A DNA stretch of 8,995 nucleotides from an uncultured Gammaproteobacteria bacterium (GTDB taxonomy: Bacteria > Pseudomonadota > Gammaproteobacteria > Nitrosococcales > Methylophagaceae). Location: the NCBI GenBank assembly GCA_913058195.1, contig CAJXPP010000072.1, positions 1 to 8,995 of the forward strand, given 5' to 3'. The notes below the pieces were generated by a model. That model searched no databases, was not told where the DNA came from, and saw only the letters and a program-made list of their open reading frames with translations. Position numbers and translations under genes: made by a program. Of the stretch, positions 1 through 5,961 are shown in pieces (position 1 is the first letter of the stretch; every line of letters begins with the position of its first letter).

Positions 1-197
1 GCATCGTCTGAGCCTTCGTTCATCCCGTCAAATAAATACGTGGATAGGTAACGCTTGCCTGTATCAGGCAACATAGACAGTATGACGGCACCTTCAGGAG
101 CGGTTTGTGCTATTTGCATGGCAGCAGCGACTGTACCGCCACATGATAAGCCTACAAAGAGTCCTTCCTCAAGACTTCGATTACAATCGTTAACCAT
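1..197 (-). pseudogene. C-terminal fragment of a PLP-dependent cysteine synthase / cystathionine beta-synthase family enzyme, 5'-truncated
   Basis: Read on the minus strand, this frame gives EEGLFVGLSCGGTVAAAM, then VILSMLPDTGKRYLS and LFDGMNEGSDD before running off the window. These match the C-terminal part of the cysteine synthase/CBS fold: the 'EEGlfvGxSxG' turn, whose first Ser normally contacts the pyridine nitrogen of PLP, and the 'LPDtGeRYLSt' strand. Members normally exceed 300 residues, so about 250 residues including the PLP lysine and the substrate loop should lie upstream, toward higher coordinates. Instead the frame has an in-frame stop at 267-269, and family similarity fades just before the EEGLF motif. 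The ATG at 197 is only the first in-frame methionine, not a credible start. I infer a truncated relic. An intact gene broken by a rearrangement or an assembly join is the alternative. The true C-terminus lies outside the window. Confidence 0.72.
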
Positions 198-235
198 CCT
201 AGTAATTTTTGTAGAAAAGTTATCGTTGTGAGATT

Positions 236-249
236 TACTGAAATCAGTA
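236..249. repeat. inverted repeat, 6-bp arms, 2-bp centre
   Basis: TACTGA (236-241) and TCAGTA (244-249) form a perfect near-palindrome. It lies inside the open frame upstream of the recognisable cysteine synthase similarity, which supports the view that this stretch is not conserved coding sequence. A protein-binding site or chance are both possible. Confidence 0.4.
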
Positions 250-283
250 GACTGAAAGGTGAGTCTTTATATTTGCTGACAAT

Positions 284-313
284 ACTCTAATCAGTATCAT
301 TGATGATTGGAGT
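284..313 (+). repeat. 10-bp imperfect stem-loop
   Basis: ACTCTAATCA (284-293) pairs with TGATTGGAGT (304-313) around a 10-base loop. Nine of ten pairs are Watson-Crick, and the tenth is a U-G wobble when read as plus-strand RNA. This is the longest stem in the gene-poor tract. No T-run follows on either strand, so it is not a classic terminator. Confidence 0.45.
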
Positions 314-366
314 TGTTCTAATTAAGATATGTTTTGAAGGCATATTGAGTTGTTATAAAACTACTG

Positions 367-402
367 TAGAAATTGGCATATTTCTATCTTCTATCGTAGA
401 AG
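367..402. repeat. two adjacent perfect stem-loops
   Basis: TAGAAAT (367-373) is the exact reverse complement of ATTTCTA (380-386), with a 6-base loop. One base later CTTCTA (388-393) pairs with TAGAAG (397-402) over a 3-base loop. On the minus strand both fold just after the stop codon (405-407) of a marginal small frame, and a short T-run follows near 353-360. They could act as a weak bidirectional transcription end. The stems are AT-rich and not strongly terminator-like. Confidence 0.45.
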
Positions 403-404
403 TA

Positions 405-554
405 CTATAAATCCATATCGACTGAAAGTACCGGCGTAATAGTAGATTTAGTTTCTTTTATGGGAGCCATTTCTACATCATCAATTGTTTGAGAGTCTGT
501 GCCGTTTGTACCGACAAGTAATAGAACAAGAATAATAAGGCTGTTTTTACTTAA
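405..554 (-). pseudogene. start-less small open frame with signal-peptide-like N-terminus (uncertain)
   Basis: The minus strand is open for 49 codons and ends in TAG at 405-407. The frame begins LSKNSLIILVLLLVGTNG, a short basic stretch followed by about ten hydrophobic residues and then a small-residue region, which resembles a Sec signal peptide. It continues as a short acidic and hydroxyl-rich tail ending SVDMDL. The stop just upstream leaves no ATG, GTG or TTG before the hydrophobic stretch. The codon at 554-552 is TTA, which would need one substitution to become TTG. No Shine-Dalgarno sequence is visible. I do not recognise a family. It may be a decayed small secreted-protein gene or a chance open frame. 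Confidence 0.22.
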
Positions 555-680
555 TATATGGATTGTTGTAAGTAGCTAGTCTTACTTTATGAGTATTGTT
601 ACAACTCGATACCAGAATGGTAATTATAGGAATAAAACACGCAAAATATCAGCTCTGAAAAGAGAAAAGCTAACAGTTGA

Positions 681-693
681 ACGTCATGGACGT
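681..693. repeat. perfect inverted repeat, 5-bp arms
   Basis: ACGTC (681-685) and GACGT (689-693) flank ATG. It forms part of a chain of short dyads (610-622, 681-693, 696-728, 730-751) downstream of the CBS-domain gene. It is small enough to be chance. Confidence 0.3.
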
Positions 694-695
694 AT

Positions 696-728
696 GTTTC
701 ATTCTCATCTAAGTATAAAGCATGAAAC
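696..728. repeat. inverted repeat, 7-bp arms, 19-base loop
   Basis: GTTTCAT (696-702) is the exact reverse complement of ATGAAAC (722-728). On the minus strand it would fold directly after the 730-751 hairpin, giving two tandem stems just past the last gene of the nqr operon. The loop is long and no T-run follows. Confidence 0.35.
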
Positions 729-729
729 C

Positions 730-751
730 AGTCTATAAGTTAGAATAGACT
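730..751 (-). terminator. weak hairpin just downstream of the nqr-CBS operon (possible transcript end)
   Basis: AGTCTAT (730-736) and ATAGACT (745-751) form a perfect 7-bp stem with an 8-base loop. The stem lies 11 bases past the stop codon of the CBS-domain gene, where the operon's transcript would be expected to end. The following minus-strand bases (GGTTTCATGC) contain no proper U-tract and the stem is AT-rich, so an intrinsic terminator is only tentative. An RNA-stabilising 3' stem is the other reading. Confidence 0.33.
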
Positions 752-762
752 ACCGAGATATA

Positions 763-1218
763 CTAAACGTGTATTTGCTGCTTAGTACTTTGTTTTCCTG
801 GCTTTTTCTTACTCTCTGGATCAGATAGATATTCTAGTGCTCGTAGTACGTTCTGACGTGTTATCGTGCCGACAAGTCTATTGTCCATGACAACAGGGAA
901 TCGTTTGTATGATCCCTTTAAGAATGATTCTGCGACTTCAAGAATAGGGGTGTCTACGTCGATGGTATCAACTGTAGGGCTCATGAACTCAGAGACTCTA
1001 CCAGCAGCACCATCTTGTTGATAGGCTGCATTCAGGGCAACCTGCATACAATCTTTTTCAGATAAGAAGCCAATCATATTGCCATGAACATCTATCACAG
1101 GAGCGCCTGAAATACGTGAATCAAGCATTTTATGTATCGCACGTAAAATATCCATATCTGGAGTAAATGTACATTTATTTACTGACATATAATCTTTAAC
1201 TTTTAGTGATGCGAGCAT
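763..1218 (-). CDS. two-CBS-domain protein at the end of the nqr operon
   Basis: This 151-residue soluble protein consists almost entirely of a tandem CBS (Bateman) module. CBS1 covers about residues 7-62, with SGAPVID (37-43) and the nucleotide-contact motif GFLSEKD (50-56). CBS2 covers about 75-128, with RFPVV (106-110) and GTITRQN (117-123). These Gx(T/S)xx(D/N) motifs are where CBS pairs usually bind the ribose of AMP, ADP, ATP or related nucleotides. A basic, low-complexity tail (KKKPGKQSTKQQ) follows. There is no fused enzyme or DNA-binding domain, so it would act by binding a partner. The ATG at 1218 has a GGAGAT Shine-Dalgarno sequence at good spacing, and only 18 bases separate it from nqrM, so it is almost certainly co-transcribed with nqr. 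Similar stand-alone CBS proteins are, from memory, common in gammaproteobacteria but of unknown role. A regulatory link to Na+-NQR or energy state is inferred from position only. Confidence 0.9.
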   Translation of the reverse strand: MLASLKVKDYMSVNKCTFTPDMDILRAIHKMLDSRISGAPVIDVHGNMIGFLSEKDCMQVALNAAYQQDGAAGRVSEFMSPTVDTIDVDTPILEVAESFLKGSYKRFPVVMDNRLVGTITRQNVLRALEYLSDPESKKKPGKQSTKQQIHV

Positions 1219-1236
1219 TGCGTATCTCCGTGTGTT

Positions 1237-1437
1237 TTATTTGTCTTGTGCAGCCTTCTTACTAGCACAAATTACTTTCTCTTCGCTGGAGCAGGCGCCA
1301 CTACAGCTTCCCGAGAGGCCAACTTGATTTAAGCCCCCGCAGCTGCCTTTTATTGCCGGTCTTCCTAAGATTACCCCAATAGCCATACCTATGACAGCTA
1401 ATGCTAGTACAAAGAAGGTGATTATATAAATAGCCAT
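1237..1437 (-). CDS. nqrM: Na+-NQR maturation factor NqrM (DUF539)
   Basis: This 66-residue protein has one N-terminal membrane helix (about residues 3-25), then GRPAIKGSCGG and four cysteines at positions 33, 45, 49 and 57. Size, layout and the GSCGGLN motif fit NqrM. That protein is required to mature the Na+-NQR complex, and is thought to help deliver iron for the membrane Fe centre held by NqrD and NqrE. The first cysteine corresponds to the Cys33 reported as important in Vibrio NqrM. Its ATG shares one base with the nqrF stop (TAATG at 1439-1435), which implies translational coupling. In many operons apbE separates nqrF from nqrM, but here the two are fused end to end. The cysteine-rich part probably faces the cytoplasm, though topology is not shown by the sequence. 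Confidence 0.93.
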   Translation of the reverse strand: MAIYIITFFVLALAVIGMAIGVILGRPAIKGSCGGLNQVGLSGSCSGACSSEEKVICASKKAAQDK

Positions 1438-2657
1438 TAGCCACCAAAGTCATCAAGGAAGATATTGTCTGGTTCTACACCAAGATCCTCAAGCATACCT
1501 ATAACAGCAGAGTTCATCATCGGAGGCCCACACATATAGAATTCACAATCTTCTGGCGCAGGATGATCTTTTAGGTAATTATCCTGTAGTACATTATGGA
1601 TAAAGCCAGTATAGCCAGTCCAATTATCTTCTTCCATAGGATCTGATAGTGCGACATGCCATTTAAAGTTTTCATTTTCAGCTTGAAGTGTGTCGAAATC
1701 CTCTACGTAAAACATTTCACGTACACTACGTGCGCCATACCAGAAAGACATTTTACGTGGGCTTTTAAGGCGTCGTAGTTGATCAAATATATGAGAACGC
1801 ATAGGGGCCATACCTGCACCGCCACCAATAAATACCATTTCTTTATCTGTCTCTTTGGCAAAAAACTCACCAAAGGGTCCTGAAATAGTGACTTTATCAC
1901 CTGCTTTTAGATTAAAGATATACGATGACATTTGTCCTGGTGCTATATTTTCATCGCCACCTGGGGGCGGTGAGGCGATTCGAACATTAAGCATGATAAT
2001 GCCTTCTTCTTCAGGGTAGTTTGCCATCGAATAAGCCCGAATAACATCATGGTCAACTTTCGAGGTGTAGCGCCACATATCAAAACGATCCCAATCTTCG
2101 CGGTATTCGCCATCTATATCAAATGTTTTATATTCACTCGTATGGGGAGGACATTCTATTTGTATAAAACCACCGGCTTTAAAGTTAACGTTTTCACCAC
2201 TAGGTAATTCGAGCACTAACTCTTTGATGAATGTGGCTACATTGTCATTAGAACGAACTGTACATTCCCATTTTTTAACACCAAATACTTCTTCAGGTAC
2301 TTGAATTTTCATATCTTGCTTAACAGCGACTTGGCAAGATAAGCGTTCGCCAGAGGCTGCTTCACGTTTAGTAATATGAGATTCTTCAGTGGGAAGGATT
2401 GAACCGCCACCCTCAAATACTTTAACTTTACATTGGCCGCAGGTACCACCACCACCACATGCTGATGATACAAATAAATTTGAGTCGGCTAATGCACCTA
2501 ATAATTTTCCGCCAGCAGGTATGCTGATTTGTTTTTCATCATTGATACTAATCGTTACATCGCCAGTAGATACGAGCTTAGTTCGAGCACTTAATATCAA
2601 CAATACTAAAGCCATAATGACAATGGTAAATAGAATGATACCTAGGATAATTTCCAT
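1437..2657 (-). CDS. nqrF: Na+-translocating NADH:quinone reductase subunit F (NADH dehydrogenase subunit)
   Basis: NqrF is where NADH enters the Na+-NQR pump. It passes electrons from NADH through FAD and a 2Fe-2S cluster toward the membrane cofactors. The 406 residues show an N-terminal membrane helix (about 3-23), a ferredoxin domain with ligands Cys67, Cys73, Cys76 and Cys108 (SACGGGGTCGQC then SCQV), and a ferredoxin-reductase module. That module carries the FAD motif RAYSMANYP (207-215), the nucleotide motif FIGGGAGMAPMRSH (276-289) and CGPPMMN (376-382). It ends in DDFGG, with the C-terminal aromatic typical of this reductase fold. Length matches the family (about 407). The gene overlaps nqrE and nqrM by one base at TAATG junctions on both sides, and a GGGGA ribosome site precedes the start. 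No key residue is missing. Confidence 0.98.
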   Translation of the reverse strand: MEIILGIILFTIVIMALVLLILSARTKLVSTGDVTISINDEKQISIPAGGKLLGALADSNLFVSSACGGGGTCGQCKVKVFEGGGSILPTEESHITKREAASGERLSCQVAVKQDMKIQVPEEVFGVKKWECTVRSNDNVATFIKELVLELPSGENVNFKAGGFIQIECPPHTSEYKTFDIDGEYREDWDRFDMWRYTSKVDHDVIRAYSMANYPEEEGIIMLNVRIASPPPGGDENIAPGQMSSYIFNLKAGDKVTISGPFGEFFAKETDKEMVFIGGGAGMAPMRSHIFDQLRRLKSPRKMSFWYGARSVREMFYVEDFDTLQAENENFKWHVALSDPMEEDNWTGYTGFIHNVLQDNYLKDHPAPEDCEFYMCGPPMMNSAVIGMLEDLGVEPDNIFLDDFGG

Positions 2658-3265
2658 TAAAGTTGAATCCCCGAAAATGCCATAAAGCCAAGCGCCATTA
2701 ATCCAGCAGTGATAAAGGTGATACCGAGGCCTTGTAAGCCATCAGGTACATCAGAATATTTTAGTTTTTCACGAATTCCTGCAATCGCAGTAATTGCCAT
2801 TGCCCAACCTAGCCCACTGCCCACACCATATACTGCACTCTCGGCAAGATTATAATCGCGCTCTACCATAAATAAGGTACCACCAAGGATGGCACAGTTA
2901 ACGGTAATCAAAGGTAGAAAAATACCTAATGCGTTGTAAAGCGCGGGTGCAAATTTATCCATAGCCATTTCTAAAATTTGAACCATAGCAGCGATTACAC
3001 CGATATAACTGATTAGACCTAAAAAGCTCAAGTCGACATCAGGGTAACCGGCCCAGGCTAAAGCGCCATCTTTTAGTAAAAACTGATAGATAAGGTTATT
3101 GGCTGGCACCGTGATCATTTGTACGAGTACAACAGCAATACCTAAGCCAAGTGCCGTTTCGATTTTTTTCGAAACTGCCAGAAAGGTACACATGCCTAAG
3201 AAGAACGATAAAGCTAAATTCTCAATGAAAATAGATTTAATAAAGAGGCTTAAATAATGCTCCAT
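2657..3265 (-). CDS. nqrE: Na+-NQR subunit E (integral membrane)
   Basis: This 202-residue, very hydrophobic protein with about six membrane helices matches NqrE in length. NqrE and NqrD are homologous, with inverted topology, and together hold an iron-sulfur centre between them in the membrane that connects NqrF to the NqrC flavin. The expected ligand cysteines are Cys26 (FFLGMCTFLAVSKK) and Cys124 (LITVNCAILGG). The N-terminus MEHYLSLFIKSIFIENLALS is characteristic and distinguishes it from the related RnfA only in combination with the nqrA and nqrF neighbours. A strong GGAGGT ribosome site lies just before the ATG. The nqrD stop codon abuts the start with no spacer (TAAATG), and the stop overlaps nqrF. 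Confidence 0.97.
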   Translation of the reverse strand: MEHYLSLFIKSIFIENLALSFFLGMCTFLAVSKKIETALGLGIAVVLVQMITVPANNLIYQFLLKDGALAWAGYPDVDLSFLGLISYIGVIAAMVQILEMAMDKFAPALYNALGIFLPLITVNCAILGGTLFMVERDYNLAESAVYGVGSGLGWAMAITAIAGIREKLKYSDVPDGLQGLGITFITAGLMALGFMAFSGIQL

Positions 3266-3928
3266 TTATAGGACCTCCGTGCGATGAACCTGATGTATTT
3301 GATAATCAGCGGGTTCAACTTGTTCTTTCTTAAGGCTTCGAATGAGCCAGATTAATAAGCCAATAACAAAGAAGGCGCTAGGTGGTAATAGCATTAGACC
3401 ATTAGGAATATACCAGCCACCCTCATTTGCAACGGGGATAATAGTGTGGCCAAATAACTTGCCTGTTCCAAGTAATTCACGGAAGAAAGCAACAACCATT
3501 AATATTAAGCTGTAACCGAGACCATTACCGATACCGTCAAAAAAGCTCAGTATAGGAGGGTTTTTCATTGCATACGCTTCTGCTCGACCTAACACGATAC
3601 AGTTTGTGATAATTAAGCCTACAAATACTGAAAGTTGCTTACTCGCTTCATAGGCATAAGCCTTCAATAATTGATCAACGACAATTACGAGTGATGCAAT
3701 TATCGTCATCTGCACGATAATACGAATACTAGATGGAATATGATTGCGTATAGAACTAATTATTGCACTAGAAAATGCAGTTACAGTTGTCAACGCGATA
3801 CTCATTATTAACGCAGCCATCATATTGGTGGTTACCGCTAATGCTGAACATACGCCTAAGACTTGTAATGTGATTGGGTTATTATCAATGAGTGGGTCGA
3901 CTACACTCGATTTAATTTCACTTGCCAT
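3266..3928 (-). CDS. nqrD: Na+-NQR subunit D (integral membrane)
   Basis: NqrD is the membrane partner of NqrE in the Na+ pump. The 220 residues begin with a short polar segment leading into DPLIDNNPITLQVLGVCSAL and then about six hydrophobic helices. The two conserved cysteines expected to ligate the intramembrane Fe-S centre are Cys27 (GVCSAL) and Cys110 (IITNCIVLGRAEAYA). The segment FFDGIGNGLGYS and the LLGTGKLFG loop are also family signatures. The last 20 or so residues are polar and carry no known motif. It starts at an ATG preceded by GGAGAAATAACA, lies two bases after nqrC and directly abuts nqrE, so it is in the middle of a coupled operon. Confidence 0.97.
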   Translation of the reverse strand: MASEIKSSVVDPLIDNNPITLQVLGVCSALAVTTNMMAALIMSIALTTVTAFSSAIISSIRNHIPSSIRIIVQMTIIASLVIVVDQLLKAYAYEASKQLSVFVGLIITNCIVLGRAEAYAMKNPPILSFFDGIGNGLGYSLILMVVAFFRELLGTGKLFGHTIIPVANEGGWYIPNGLMLLPPSAFFVIGLLIWLIRSLKKEQVEPADYQIHQVHRTEVL

Positions 3929-3930
3929 TG

Positions 3931-4746
3931 TTATTTCTCCATCTCACTCATTTTTTTCAGGTAGGGGCCAAAACCATCATTTCCTAACCAGAAGTTAACG
4001 AGGTTTGATACCCCACGACTTGTCAACGTAGCACCTGATAGGCCATCTACTTGATGTTCTGCACCAGCTACTTGGAAGTCAACATGACCACGAATGACTT
4101 CGATCTTTAATTCGCCAGATTCATTAAATGCCTTTTTACCCTGCCATTGCTTACGCCATTTAGGGTTATCAACTTCGCCACCCAAGCCCGGCGTTTCAGC
4201 ATGAGAATAAAATTGCAGCCCGCCTATTGTATTAAAGTCAGCTTCAAGTGAAACAAAGCCATATAGCGTTGACCATAATCCATAGCCATGAACAGGTAGA
4301 ACGACTTGTTTTAGTGAATTATTTTCTTTCAATAAATATATTTTAGCTAATTTCGCTCGACGACCGATATTGGCAATATTTTGCTCTGCAGATAATTTAA
4401 TACTTTGTTCTGGATCGCCTGAAGCTTTGCGTTGATCGTAACTTGCAGGATCAATATCAGAGTAATTCCCTGTTTCAAGGTCAATGACTTTTACTTCAAA
4501 TCGTTCAAAAAGAGTATTAATATCCGAGCTTTCATCTAGCAATCCAGTGACAGCTAGAATATTCTTTTTAATATCAGCTTCTTTATTAGCAAGCTGTAAA
4601 GGTTTAAACATTACTGCTGAAGTAGATACTAATACGGAACACACTAAGCAAAGTAGAAACGCAACGATAATGGTCTTTTTGGGGTCATCGTTTGGTAAGC
4701 TCAGAATCGATGCAATCATGCCCTGCTTTTTATTTGTCTCTGCCAT
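3931..4746 (-). CDS. nqrC: Na+-NQR subunit C (covalent FMN subunit)
   Basis: NqrC carries a covalently bound FMN that relays electrons between the Fe-S centre and NqrB. This 271-residue protein has one N-terminal membrane helix (about 25-47) and a large periplasmic FMN-binding domain. The flavinylation motif is SGATLTS at 237-243, with Thr240 the predicted attachment site. AETPGLGGEV (183-192) is the other conserved flavin-pocket stretch. Length is slightly above the usual 255-265. Attachment of FMN needs the ApbE transferase, whose gene is not in this window. The start has only a weak AAGCGAAG-type ribosome site and lies four bases past the nqrB stop, which suggests translation coupled to nqrB. 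Confidence 0.97.
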   Translation of the reverse strand: MAETNKKQGMIASILSLPNDDPKKTIIVAFLLCLVCSVLVSTSAVMFKPLQLANKEADIKKNILAVTGLLDESSDINTLFERFEVKVIDLETGNYSDIDPASYDQRKASGDPEQSIKLSAEQNIANIGRRAKLAKIYLLKENNSLKQVVLPVHGYGLWSTLYGFVSLEADFNTIGGLQFYSHAETPGLGGEVDNPKWRKQWQGKKAFNESGELKIEVIRGHVDFQVAGAEHQVDGLSGATLTSRGVSNLVNFWLGNDGFGPYLKKMSEMEK

Positions 4747-4750
4747 AATG

Positions 4751-5959
4751 TTAGCTTCGCTTTAATCTTCGTTGAACATTGGCACGCACGACAAAGTAAT
4801 CAATCAATGGTGCAAAAATATTGGCAAATAGAATTGCCAGCATGATTCCTTCAGGAAAGGCTGGATTGACTACTCGAATTAATACCGTCATGAAACCGAT
4901 TAGAGCACCATAAATCCAACGCCCCTTGTTGGTCATTGCTGCTGAGACGGGGTCCGTTGCCATAAAGATCATGCCGAAGGCAAAGCCCCCCACAGTTAAA
5001 TGCCAAAACCATGGTAAAGCAAACATCGGGTTAGTATCACTGCCGATAAAATTGAATAATAAGCTAGTTGCTACCATGCCAAAGAAGACACCAAAAATGA
5101 TTCGGTAGGATGCTACGCGGGTATAAAGTAAAAACGATGCGCCTAATAAACAAGCGATAGTAGATGTTTCACCAATAGAGCCTTGCATTGAGCCTAAGAA
5201 TGTTTGTGTCCAAGTAAAGCCGGCACTGGTAATAGCTTCTAAACCACCTGCTGCACCCAGAGCTAATGGCGTAGCACCACTAAACCCATCAATGGCAGTC
5301 CAAACTGCATCGCCTGACATAGAAGCAGGGTAAGCAAAATATAAAAATGCCCGACCCGTTAAAGCTGGATTTAGGAAGTTTTTACCTGTTCCACCAAACA
5401 CTTCTTTACCGATGACAACGCCAAAAATAATTCCTAAGGCAACTTGCCATAAAGGCGTAGATGCTGGCATTATTAAGGTGTAAAGCATTGATGTTACCAG
5501 AAAACCTTCGTTCACCTCATGGTTACGTACTGCCGCGAACAATACTTCAAATGTACCGCCGGCGATTAATGTGGTGAGATAAATAGGTAAGAAATACAGT
5601 AAACCATGCAGCATACTTGCTGCAATGTTATTGGGATCAAAACCAATGCCAATATAGTTGAGAATTGAGCCTCTCCAACCATCGAGCTCGGTCATACCCA
5701 ACTGTGCCATTGCAGTATTTGCTTGATGGCCGGTATTCCATAACATCATCAATATAACGGGGAATGTCGCAATCACGACATAGGTCATAAGACGTTTTAA
5801 ATCTATACCATCACGTACATGAGGGGAGCCTTTAGTTGTATCGCTAGGCGAGTACAAAAATGTATCAACCATTTCAAAAACGGCAAAATACTTATGGTAG
5901 GGTCCACCTTTCTGAAATGAGGGTTCTATCCTATCAAGGATTCGTCGCAAACGAGCCAT
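4751..5959 (-). CDS. nqrB: Na+-NQR subunit B (main membrane, Na+-translocating and quinone-binding subunit)
   Basis: NqrB is the largest membrane subunit. It holds riboflavin and a covalent FMN and forms the ion path and quinone site with NqrA. Its 402 residues start with a cytoplasmic segment (MARLRRILDRIEPSFQKGG) containing the amphipathic region before the first helix, followed by about ten membrane helices. The flavinylation motif SGAT is at 227-230 in AIDGFSGATPLALG, with Thr230 the predicted FMN site. GKEVFGGTGKNFLNPALTGRAFL (184-206) and ATDPVSAAMTNKGR are conserved family blocks. A GAAGGA ribosome site overlaps the end of nqrA, and two bases separate the genes. Like NqrC it must be flavinylated by an ApbE encoded elsewhere. 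Confidence 0.98.
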   Translation of the reverse strand: MARLRRILDRIEPSFQKGGPYHKYFAVFEMVDTFLYSPSDTTKGSPHVRDGIDLKRLMTYVVIATFPVILMMLWNTGHQANTAMAQLGMTELDGWRGSILNYIGIGFDPNNIAASMLHGLLYFLPIYLTTLIAGGTFEVLFAAVRNHEVNEGFLVTSMLYTLIMPASTPLWQVALGIIFGVVIGKEVFGGTGKNFLNPALTGRAFLYFAYPASMSGDAVWTAIDGFSGATPLALGAAGGLEAITSAGFTWTQTFLGSMQGSIGETSTIACLLGASFLLYTRVASYRIIFGVFFGMVATSLLFNFIGSDTNPMFALPWFWHLTVGGFAFGMIFMATDPVSAAMTNKGRWIYGALIGFMTVLIRVVNPAFPEGIMLAILFANIFAPLIDYFVVRANVQRRLKRS

Positions 5960-5961
5960 GC

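Larger units (their letters stand above)
198..762. other. gene-poor tract rich in short inverted repeats
   Basis: No recognisable gene lies between the truncated cysteine synthase and the CBS-domain gene. Stops are frequent in all frames, and base composition looks more AT-rich than in the neighbouring genes (by eye). What it holds is a set of short perfect or near-perfect inverted repeats (236-249, 284-313, 367-386, 388-402, 610-622, 681-693, 696-728, 730-751) and two marginal small open frames (minus 554-405 and plus 589-738). It could be decayed coding sequence, the 3' end of the nqr transcript, or a small structured RNA. Nothing here settles which. Confidence 0.6.

Noticed and set aside
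250..428. Direct repeat GACTGAAAG at 250-258 and 420-428
   Set aside because: Nine bases repeated once in AT-rich DNA is easily chance, and the flanks do not match.
198..762. CRISPR array or insertion sequence in the gene-free tract
   Set aside because: The repeats are inverted and all different, with no regularly spaced direct repeat. There is no transposase frame and no matching terminal repeats at the tract's ends.
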